Below, one piece after another: positions 1-6,437 of a DNA stretch of 33,986 bases (positions are counted from its first letter, which is position 1; every line of letters starts with the position of its first letter). The stretch lies in the IMG/VR virus record IMGVR_UViG_3300028743_000020, positions 1-33,986 of that record; one strand, 5' to 3'. A model generated the notes under the pieces. That model saw only the letters and a program-made list of their open reading frames with translations, did no database searches and was not told the DNA's origin. The stretch is from a virus. Made by a program: the position numbers and the translations under genes.

Positions 1-858
1 ATGTTCATTGCCATCTATTCATTGGATGCAGATGATGATTGGAGAGATGAAAAGAACTGGATTAAATGTGCTCCAAATCTGGACATAACTGTTACTACCA
101 AATACATTAAAGGACAAGTTCGGCAAGCAATCAATAACCCTTCGGATGAAGTCGGTGTAAAAACCAAAACCTTAAATCTCTGGTGTGATTCTGCTGATGT
201 GTGGTTGCCTGATGATTATATTGTCAAATGCAGCCAAAAAGTAAATTTGGAAGACTTTAAAGATCAGATATGCTATGTAGGCGTGGATTTAGGTGCTACC
301 TCAGATTTAACGGCAGTATCTTATTTGATTGTAACAGAAGATAAATACTATTTCAAAGTCCATTACTATTTGCCTGAATCTGCCTTAAAAGATAAGGTAG
401 ACAAAGAACTTTACAAGTGCTGGAAACAGCAGGGATTATTAACGGTAACGGCAGGCAATGTTACTGACTATGACTATATAACCTGTGATATGCTTAAATA
501 TTCAGAGGTTGTAAATATACAATCCGTCGGTTATGACAAATACAATGCAACGCAATGGGCAATAGATGCAACTTCACAGGGATTACCATTAGAAGAATAC
601 AGCCAATCACTTGCCAATTTCAATAAGCCAACCAGAGAGATGGAACGACTTATTTTATGTGGCAAAGCGGTTATAGATAATAATGAAATAAACCGTTTCT
701 GTTTTAGAAACGTAGTCCTTAAATCAGATCACAACGGGAATGTTAAACCAAACAAACAGGTCAACAAGAAAAAGATAGATGGTACAATTGCACTGATCCA
801 ATCTTTAGGAATGTATCTGGAATCTCCCCATTATTCAAACGACATACTTACAATTTAA
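1..858 (+). CDS. terL: Phage terminase large subunit, C-terminal nuclease part (5' end outside window)
   Basis: This is the DNA-packaging motor subunit that cuts concatemeric phage DNA. Only the C-terminal nuclease half is present: there is no Walker A/B ATPase domain, and the reading frame begins at base 1, so the methionine at 1 is probably internal. The RNase H-like nuclease is recognised from YVGVDLGATSDLTA, giving a candidate metal-binding Asp96, and from VGYDKYNA with Asp179. Intact HK97-type (Terminase_1) proteins are about 500-570 aa. The stop overlaps the portal start (TAATG at 856-860), which implies translational coupling. The family call rests on the motifs and on the portal-protease-capsid order that follows. 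The identity is firm and the truncation is caused by the window edge. Confidence 0.88.
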   Translation: MFIAIYSLDADDDWRDEKNWIKCAPNLDITVTTKYIKGQVRQAINNPSDEVGVKTKTLNLWCDSADVWLPDDYIVKCSQKVNLEDFKDQICYVGVDLGATSDLTAVSYLIVTEDKYYFKVHYYLPESALKDKVDKELYKCWKQQGLLTVTAGNVTDYDYITCDMLKYSEVVNIQSVGYDKYNATQWAIDATSQGLPLEEYSQSLANFNKPTREMERLILCGKAVIDNNEINRFCFRNVVLKSDHNGNVKPNKQVNKKKIDGTIALIQSLGMYLESPHYSNDILTI

Positions 859-2090
859 TGATATTCAAAAGCTTTTTTAAAAAGAAGAAGCCAGAAACAG
901 AAGAAAGAAATTATCTCTTTGATTCACTAACCTATAATTCCAAAGGTGGTTATACCACAAACAAAGCGATGCTGTTATCCACAGTCTACAGGTGTGTAGA
1001 CGTTATATCGGATTCAGTGGCTCAGTTACCTTTGGAACCTTATCTAATAGACAGTTCTGGCTATAAAACAAAGTATACAGATCATCCCACTTACTATTTG
1101 CTGAACAGGGAACCTAACCAAAATATGAGCAGATTTACTTTTATAAAGACATTGATAGTCAGTGTTCTTTTAAAAGGAAATGGATATGCTTACATAGAGA
1201 GGGATAATAACGGCAATGTCCAATCATTGCAATTTATTGAAGCAGATTATGTAACCGCTTTTACTACAGGTAATAAACTAATGTATTCCATTACAGGCTT
1301 TAATACTTTGGTAGAGCCTATCAATATGATTCATATACTGAATTTTAGTTATAATGGCATTGATGGAATCAGCACACTTGCACACGCTAAACTAACCTTA
1401 GGATTATCTACAGATTCAGAAGCACACGCAGCAGGATTTTTTAAAGGTGGTGCAAACTTAGCAGGCATACTAAAAATACAGGGCACGCTGACAGGCAAAC
1501 AAAAAACAGATTTAAAAACAAGCTGGCAAACAGCATTTAGCCCATCTACAGGTACACCCAATGGAGTAGCCGTCTTAGAAGGAAATATGGATTTTCAACC
1601 TATCACAGTCAGCCCTTCAGATGCACAATTATTGGAAACCAGAGAATTTAATGTGATTGACATTTGTAGATTCTTTGGAGTATCACCTGTCAAAGCATTT
1701 GATTTAAGTAAATCCAGTTACAGTACTGTAGAAGCCACACAACTTTCCTTCTTAACAGATACATTATCCCCTTTATTGGAAAAGATAGAACTGGAGTTTG
1801 AGCGTAAACTTTATAAACCTTCTGAGAAAGACGGCATAGAGGTTAGATTTGATACTTCTGTACTTTTAAGAGCAGATAAAGACAGTTTAGCGACTTATTA
1901 TAACACACTGTTCCAGATAGGCGCAATCACCCCAAACGAAATAAGAAAAGCCTTAGATCTTCCACCATTATCCGATGGTGATAAAACCTTTGTACAGGTA
2001 AATGTACAACCGCTGGAATATGCAGTACAAAACAACAAAAACACAGAATTAACGACAAACGAAAATGGAGAAAGAAGTCAGAAGCTTTGA
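858..2090 (+). CDS. Phage portal protein, HK97 family
   Basis: The portal is the dodecameric ring at the capsid vertex through which DNA enters and leaves. It is 410 aa, a normal length for HK97-type portals. The N-terminal part (about residues 30-75) has the usual signature around STVYRCVDVISDSVAQLPL. The middle contains IHILNFSYNGIDGIS, and a helical stem region runs from about residue 245 (SPSDAQLLETREFNVIDI), including RFFGVSP. The start overlaps the terminase stop by one base, and the 3' end overlaps the protease gene by 26 bp. The C-terminal tail is polar and Asn/Thr-rich, probably disordered. Its place between terminase and protease supports the call. Confidence 0.93.
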   Translation: MIFKSFFKKKKPETEERNYLFDSLTYNSKGGYTTNKAMLLSTVYRCVDVISDSVAQLPLEPYLIDSSGYKTKYTDHPTYYLLNREPNQNMSRFTFIKTLIVSVLLKGNGYAYIERDNNGNVQSLQFIEADYVTAFTTGNKLMYSITGFNTLVEPINMIHILNFSYNGIDGISTLAHAKLTLGLSTDSEAHAAGFFKGGANLAGILKIQGTLTGKQKTDLKTSWQTAFSPSTGTPNGVAVLEGNMDFQPITVSPSDAQLLETREFNVIDICRFFGVSPVKAFDLSKSSYSTVEATQLSFLTDTLSPLLEKIELEFERKLYKPSEKDGIEVRFDTSVLLRADKDSLATYYNTLFQIGAITPNEIRKALDLPPLSDGDKTFVQVNVQPLEYAVQNNKNTELTTNENGERSQKL

Positions 2091-2619
2091 GAGCAATCTA
2101 TCCAATGAAAACGAAAGACTAGTAACAGGCTATGCCATAGTTTTTAATAAAGAATCAAGGGACTTAGGAGGATTTACAGAGATCATAGAGCCAAAAGCAA
2201 TTACAGATGTATTAGAGAAATCAGACGTACTTTGTTTTCTCAATCATAACGAAGACAGAGGTTTGTTAGCCAGATCAAAATACGGTAAAGGCTCATTGGA
2301 TTTAACTGTAGACGATACAGGATTAAAATACAGATTTGAAGCTCCAAACACGGCATTAGGTGATGAACTTCTGGAAGGGTTAAAGAGAGGCGATATAAGC
2401 ACATCCAGTTTTGCCTTCACTATTGATGAAGACAAATGGGAAAAGAGAAGCAACGGTTCATACCTTAGAAAGATCACAAAGTTTAAAGAGCTGTTTGATG
2501 TTTCACCCGTTTACAAAGAAGCCTATCCAGATACAACCGTAGCCCTAAGAAAGATGGAAAACATAAGCAAAGATGAATTGAACGGATATTTTGAAAATCT
2601 TAAAAGCAGAATTAATTGA
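2065..2619 (+). CDS. Prohead maturation protease, HK97 family (peptidase U35 type)
   Basis: This serine protease trims the scaffolding delta domain of the capsid protein during head maturation. It is 184 aa, typical for the family. Visible motifs are VTGYAIVFNKES near the N-terminus, a His in CFLNHNEDR (His61), and GDISTSSFAF with the candidate nucleophile at Ser114-Ser115. The third member of the triad was not assigned. The start lies inside the portal gene, and the TGA stop overlaps the capsid ATG, so the three genes are tightly coupled. The protease and capsid are separate genes here, not a fusion, and the capsid has the N-terminal coiled-coil region expected of its substrate. Confidence 0.92.
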   Translation: MEKEVRSFESNLSNENERLVTGYAIVFNKESRDLGGFTEIIEPKAITDVLEKSDVLCFLNHNEDRGLLARSKYGKGSLDLTVDDTGLKYRFEAPNTALGDELLEGLKRGDISTSSFAFTIDEDKWEKRSNGSYLRKITKFKELFDVSPVYKEAYPDTTVALRKMENISKDELNGYFENLKSRIN

Positions 2620-3806
2620 TGAACACATTAGAACTATTAGACAAAAAGGATCAACTAAAGAAAAGAGCGCAGGAACTTGTATCTGGTGCAGAGAAAGAAA
2701 CCAGAAAGCTGAATGAAGCAGAGAATACACAATTTGACAATATAACCAAAGAGTTGGGAGATATTGATACAGAGATCAGAAAGATTGAAGAAGAGAACAA
2801 GAAAAACCTTAATAAAGTAAACACTCAAACTAAAACTATGAAAGAGAAATTTTCATTAATTAAAGCCATTAATGACGTTGCGAACAACAGACAACTAGAC
2901 GAAAGAGCACAAGAAATAACCAATGAAGGTATTGCTGAGTTTAGAAAAGCAGGACAAAACTACTCAGGTCAAATTGTATTGCCTGTTGAACAAAGAGCAG
3001 CAATAACATCCACTGTTGCAACGGCAGGGCAAGAAGTTATAGCAGAAGATAAATTAGACATATTAGAACCGCTTAGAGCCAATTTAGTAATGGTACAAGC
3101 AGGTGCAACCTATCTTTCAGGATTAACAGGCAATGTTTCTATTCCTGCTTATTCAGGAAGTAATGTTTCTTGGGCTGGTGAAACTGAAGGTGCTGGTGAT
3201 GGTGCTGGAACATTTAGTGAAGTTACTTTGGAACCTAAAAGATTAACCGCCTATATTGATGTATCCAAACAATTCTTAATACAAGAATCTCTTAGTGCAG
3301 AAGAAATGCTTACAAGAGATATTGTCAATGCAATCTCAAACAAATTAGAAGCAACCATCTTAGGTTCAGATGCAGGAAGTACTACAAAACCTGCCGGATT
3401 ATTTAATGGAGTAACAGCAGAAACAGCCACTATTAACTATGCCAATATAGTTGAGATGGAAACAGAATTGGAAACAGCAAATGTAAATGGCAATAAAGTA
3501 TTTATACTTTCCCCATCTGCAAAAGGTGAATTGAAAACTACTCTTAAAGCTTCAGGCGTTTCAGGTTACTTGATGGAAGACAATGAGGTTAATGGATATA
3601 ACGTTTTATCTACCTCAGCCGTAACTTCCAAAGGTCTTGTTTTCGGATGTTTTGAAGATTATGTAATAGGACAATGGGGCGGTATTGATTTAACTGTTGA
3701 CCCTTATACACAAGCAGGAAACGGTAAAGTAAGATTGGTTATCAATGCTTATTTTGATGCCAAACCTAGAAGAACAGAATCTTTCCAAAAAGCCATTTTA
3801 GCATAA
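2619..3806 (+). CDS. Major capsid protein, HK97 gp5 family
   Basis: This is the shell protein of the icosahedral head. The best start is the ATG at 2619, overlapping the protease stop; a TTG at 2616 would add one residue but is a less likely start. The protein is 395 aa. Residues 1 to about 75 are highly charged and coiled-coil-like, as expected for the delta scaffolding domain removed by the adjacent protease. The rest has the HK97 fold pattern, including an N-arm around GQIVLPVEQRAA, a segment around VSWAGETEGAG, and the P-domain-like stretch LEPKRLTAYIDVSKQFL. The C-terminus RLVINAYFDAKPRRTESF is also typical. The exact cleavage site cannot be read from sequence alone. Confidence 0.93.
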   Translation: MNTLELLDKKDQLKKRAQELVSGAEKETRKLNEAENTQFDNITKELGDIDTEIRKIEEENKKNLNKVNTQTKTMKEKFSLIKAINDVANNRQLDERAQEITNEGIAEFRKAGQNYSGQIVLPVEQRAAITSTVATAGQEVIAEDKLDILEPLRANLVMVQAGATYLSGLTGNVSIPAYSGSNVSWAGETEGAGDGAGTFSEVTLEPKRLTAYIDVSKQFLIQESLSAEEMLTRDIVNAISNKLEATILGSDAGSTTKPAGLFNGVTAETATINYANIVEMETELETANVNGNKVFILSPSAKGELKTTLKASGVSGYLMEDNEVNGYNVLSTSAVTSKGLVFGCFEDYVIGQWGGIDLTVDPYTQAGNGKVRLVINAYFDAKPRRTESFQKAILA

Positions 3807-3810
3807 GCAT

Positions 3811-4116
3811 ATGTATATCACACTTGAAAAAGCTAAACAGCATTTGATAGTGGATATGGATTTTACAGAGGATGATTCATACATAGAAGATTTGATCAAG
3901 GTCGCTGAGGATGCTGTTACGCAGCATTTGAATGTAACCTCATTGAGTGAACAGGAAGTAGATGGTCAATTGCCATCTGCTATCCTTCACGCAATATTGT
4001 TAATGATCGGTAATCTTTATGCAAACAGGGAACCAGTAGCCTTTACTGCTGTAAACAAATTACCTCTGTCTTATGAATATCTTATAAGCTTATATAAACA
4101 CTATCAAACCACTTAA
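3811..4116 (+). CDS. Head-tail connector protein (HK97 gp6-like / QLRG family)
   Basis: The 101-aa protein begins MYITLEKAKQHLIVDMDF and continues with an acidic helix and AILLMIGNLYANREP. This is the helical hallmark of gp6-like adaptor proteins that form a ring below the portal. The start lies 4 bp after the capsid stop. Its length and place directly after the capsid gene match the family (about 90-120 aa). The family call comes from the ITLEEAKxHLRVD-type N-terminus and synteny. A structural comparison would be needed to confirm the ring role. Confidence 0.85.
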   Translation: MYITLEKAKQHLIVDMDFTEDDSYIEDLIKVAEDAVTQHLNVTSLSEQEVDGQLPSAILHAILLMIGNLYANREPVAFTAVNKLPLSYEYLISLYKHYQTT

Positions 4117-4119
4117 CGT

Positions 4120-4440
4120 ATGAGAGCAGGATTATTAAGAGAAACTATCACTATACAGCAGCCTGTTATTGAAAAGGATGAATATGGATCAGGTAATAAT
4201 AGTTGGAAAGATCTGATTAGAACAAGGGCACAGGTTACTTATAAATCTGGTGACAAAATCAATCAGAATAACGAAATTATAAATACCAACAACATCATTT
4301 TTACCATTAGATCATATCACCAGATAAGCGATACTTACAGGATTCTTTACAAGGGAAAGAAATACAGAATCCTGTTCATAAAAGTGGAATCCTATAACAA
4401 ACAATCAATTACAATAACAGCGGAAATAATCAATGAATGA
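4120..4440 (+). CDS. Head closure / head-tail adaptor protein (SPP1 gp16-like)
   Basis: This 106-aa protein starts MRAGLLRETITIQQPV and contains YGSGNNSWKDL and a repeated beta pattern ending RILFIKVESYNKQSITITAE. The form (an N-terminal R-E-x-I-x-I-Q strand, then W-x-D, then a small beta barrel) is that of phage head-tail joining proteins, which close the head after packaging. It starts 4 bp after the connector gene and overlaps the next gene by 8 bp. The length is normal for the family. The function is inferred from fold signature and gene order. Confidence 0.82.
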   Translation: MRAGLLRETITIQQPVIEKDEYGSGNNSWKDLIRTRAQVTYKSGDKINQNNEIINTNNIIFTIRSYHQISDTYRILYKGKKYRILFIKVESYNKQSITITAEIINE

Positions 4441-4924
4441 CATAAAAGTCGATGACAGGCATTTACTTGAAATGTTTTCCAGCCTTTCTTCTAAGAAGAT
4501 GAAAAATACTTACAAGTCAGCTTTAAGCAAGGCTGCTAGGATTCTTGTAAAACAAGCAAAGGATAATCTGAAAAAAGTTACTGCAAAGTTTAATTCCAAA
4601 ACCACCAATCTCAAAAACGGTTGGCACATTAAAACAAAGAAGAACGGTCAAAAGAAGATAGCAAGTTTACAGGATGGTATAAAATACAGAATAGAAGACG
4701 GTGCTCAAAGTGCTAAGGTTCATATTATGGGTGATTTCCGATTGAAGTTCTTTGAGAAAGGAACCAAAGAAAGAATACTTAAAAAGAATGGAGCCAAAAG
4801 AGGTAAGATAAATGGTTCTTATTTCTTTAAGTCCGCACAACAGGATAAAGAGCAGGAAATATTCAGCAATATAGAAAGGCTGATCAGCGAATCTATTCAA
4901 AGAACCGCAAACAGAAATAACTAA
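4433..4924 (+). CDS. HK97 gp10-like head-tail / neck protein
   Basis: A 163-aa, very basic protein (many Lys, pI clearly alkaline). The segment YKSALSKAARILVKQAKDNL and the later HIMGDFRLKFFEKGTKER match the gp10 family pattern, in which an N-terminal helix is followed by a beta strand ending in FxExGT. Members sit between the head closure and tail completion proteins, as here, and probably act at the head-tail interface or in tail assembly. It overlaps the upstream gene by 8 bp and is followed without a gap by the next gene. The family assignment is good; the detailed role is not settled for the family. Confidence 0.8.
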   Translation: MNDIKVDDRHLLEMFSSLSSKKMKNTYKSALSKAARILVKQAKDNLKKVTAKFNSKTTNLKNGWHIKTKKNGQKKIASLQDGIKYRIEDGAQSAKVHIMGDFRLKFFEKGTKERILKKNGAKRGKINGSYFFKSAQQDKEQEIFSNIERLISESIQRTANRNN

Positions 4925-5320
4925 ATGAGTTTACAAATAGGAAAAGTTATCTATTCCTTACTTAATGCCAATGAGAATTTGGTAGCAAAAACGGGCAATA
5001 AGATTTTTCCTTTGATCTCTGAAATTGATACCACATTCCCCTTCATCATTTATAAAAGAACCAGCGTAACACCGATTTACACGAAAGATTATCTGACAGA
5101 AGACGAACTTACGGTGGAAGTGGTGGTGGCTTCTGATAAATATAATGAAGCAGTGGAAATAGCAGATTTAGTAAGAGATTCTTTAGAAGGGAAAAAAGGT
5201 ACATATTCTGATTTAACCATTAAGAGTATCAGAATGAAAGAAGCAGATGAAGACTACACACAAGATACATTTATTCAAAATCTAAATTTTATTATTAAAG
5301 TATATGGCAAACGTAATTAA
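4925..5320 (+). CDS. Tail completion protein (DUF3168 / gp17-like)
   Basis: 131 aa. It opens with LQIGKVIYSLLNANENLVAKTGNKIFP, followed by a strand with P-F-I-I-Y and a central EVVVASDKYNEAVEIADLVRDSLEG. This is the alternating helix-strand layout of DUF3168 proteins that cap or terminate the tail tube next to the head. The 3' end overlaps the tail tube gene by 17 bp. Length and position are standard for siphophage neck modules. Function is by family knowledge and synteny. Confidence 0.8.
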   Translation: MSLQIGKVIYSLLNANENLVAKTGNKIFPLISEIDTTFPFIIYKRTSVTPIYTKDYLTEDELTVEVVVASDKYNEAVEIADLVRDSLEGKKGTYSDLTIKSIRMKEADEDYTQDTFIQNLNFIIKVYGKRN

Positions 5321-5753
5321 TGGTAGTGATTTGATGTTATTTATTAATGGCAAGAGCTTGGCTTTTGCCACTTCACATAAACTATCAATCAGTGCAGATA
5401 CAACAGAAACAAGCAGCAAAGATTCTTCTGGAAGTTGGACAACTAAGAAAGTAAAGAAACTTTCTTGGACAGCGTCTACAGAAAACCTCTATTCAGAGGA
5501 TGGAGCTGGAGATAATTTTGATGACCTCTTTGATTTGATGATCGCTAAAGCAGAAATTTCAGCAGTATTTACAATAAAGAGTGATACGACAGAGGATGTC
5601 CCCACAACAGGATGGGCGACTACAGCAGGAAAAGGTTATACGGGAAAAGTAATCATCACTTCATTGGAAGCAAATGCGCCCAACGATGAGAATGCTACTT
5701 ATACCGCATCTTTTGAGGGAGTAGGTGCTTTGGCTCCAGTGGTCAAAGCCTAA
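5304..5753 (+). CDS. Major tail tube protein
   Basis: A 149-aa protein with the phage tail tube pattern: a short N-terminal strand (NGSDLMLFINGKSLAFATSH), a Ser/Thr-rich segment ISADTTETSSKDSSGSW, then W-x-A-S-T-E-N-L and a C-terminal beta sandwich ending TASFEGVGALAPV. Such proteins stack as hexameric rings to make the non-contractile tail. It is followed by a strong hairpin and T-run, then the tail assembly chaperone pair, which is the usual order. The terminator-like site directly after the gene would favour higher expression of this abundant protein over the genes downstream. Confidence 0.88.
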   Translation: MANVINGSDLMLFINGKSLAFATSHKLSISADTTETSSKDSSGSWTTKKVKKLSWTASTENLYSEDGAGDNFDDLFDLMIAKAEISAVFTIKSDTTEDVPTTGWATTAGKGYTGKVIITSLEANAPNDENATYTASFEGVGALAPVVKA

Positions 5754-5759
5754 TAGATT

Positions 5760-5796
5760 TGCCCTTTATGCTTAGGCATAAGGGGCATTTATTTTT
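5760..5796 (+). terminator. Rho-independent terminator or attenuator after the tail tube gene
   Basis: A hairpin runs from 5760 to 5787. TGCCCTTTATGC pairs with GCATAAGGGGCA around a short TTAG loop, with one wobble pair, and is followed by ATTTATTTTTA. It sits in the only clear gap (60 bp) of the head-tail operon. Genes downstream are on the same strand without an obvious new promoter, so partial termination is more likely than a full stop. Confidence 0.75.
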
Positions 5797-5813
5797 AATA
5801 CACAAAACAGACT

Positions 5814-6116
5814 ATGACAATACAAATACAAGAAGAAAGTTATTCTATCAAATATACCTTAAGAGCCTTATTCATTTATGAAAAGATCACAGGAAAAACC
5901 TTTAAAATGGAAACCTCATTAGATCAATATATCTTTTTCTACTGTTTGGCTTTAGCTAACAATCCAGATAAGCCCTTAACGTTTGAAACGTTCATTAATG
6001 CCTGTGACAACAGCCCTAAGATTGTAGCAGATTTTCAGAAATTACTTATGGATGAAATGCAGCAACAGGCAGCATTTATGAAAGACGAACAGGGAGAGAT
6101 AAAAAAAAAGAAATAA
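5814..6116 (+). CDS. Tail assembly chaperone, upstream frame (gpG analogue)
   Basis: A 100-aa protein, MTIQIQEESYSIKYTLRALF and onward, that ends in a run of lysines encoded by the A-rich slippery site. Genes in this place, between the tail tube and the tape measure, make a short chaperone and a longer frameshifted one that together coat the tape measure protein during tail assembly. The fold is predicted helical with the phrase ALFIYEKITGKTF. The ATG at 5814 is 61 bp after the tube gene stop, beyond the terminator. Sequence similarity between such chaperones is weak across phages, so the call rests mainly on position, size and the frameshift signal. Confidence 0.82.
   Translation: MTIQIQEESYSIKYTLRALFIYEKITGKTFKMETSLDQYIFFYCLALANNPDKPLTFETFINACDNSPKIVADFQKLLMDEMQQQAAFMKDEQGEIKKKK
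6104..6110 (+). other. Programmed -1 ribosomal frameshift site, A_AAA_AAG
   Basis: The heptamer occupies 6104-6110 with zero-frame codons AAA (6105-6107) and AAG (6108-6110), two codons before the zero-frame stop TAA at 6114. This is the same heptamer as the well-studied dnaX signal. Slipping back one base moves ribosomes into the frame that stays open to 6436. The downstream frame has no ATG near its beginning, which supports frameshifting over independent initiation. Confidence 0.85.
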
Positions 6117-6436
6117 GTATCAGTGATCTTTACTGTCTGCTGGTGATTGAAAACGGCTTTGATCCTGAATACGTGCTGGACAAAATGCAGATGTATGAAG
6201 TAAGGGCTGTACTTGAAAATCTCTTTAGACGAAATAAAGACGGATGGGAACAAGTCAGATTCATAGCCTATCTGATTGCACAGGTAAACAGCACTAAAAA
6301 GATCAAGCCTTCCGATATACTAAAATTCGCTTGGGATGATGCTTCTACAGAAGATTCCAATACTCACATCTCAGAAGAAGATATAGCCAGACTAAAGGAA
6401 AAATCCAATAAACTAATCAATACACAGAACACATAA
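6110..6436 (+). CDS. Tail assembly chaperone, frameshifted extension (gpT analogue)
   Basis: This is the -1 frame reached from the slippery site. It adds 108 residues, beginning EISISDLYCLLV, to residue 99 of the upstream chaperone, giving a fusion of about 207 aa. A GTG at 6143 could in principle start a shorter protein, but the frame is open without a break back to the slippery site and reads like coding sequence there. Conserved-looking parts are YEVRAVLENLFRRNKDGWEQ and the acidic C-terminus. By analogy with lambda gpG-gpGT, the extension would bind tail tube subunits while the N-terminal part holds the tape measure. The stop is followed 1 bp later by the tape measure ATG. Confidence 0.78.
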   Translation, partial: EISISDLYCLLVIENGFDPEYVLDKMQMYEVRAVLENLFRRNKDGWEQVRFIAYLIAQVNSTKKIKPSDILKFAWDDASTEDSNTHISEEDIARLKEKSNKLINTQNT

Positions 6437-6437
6437 T

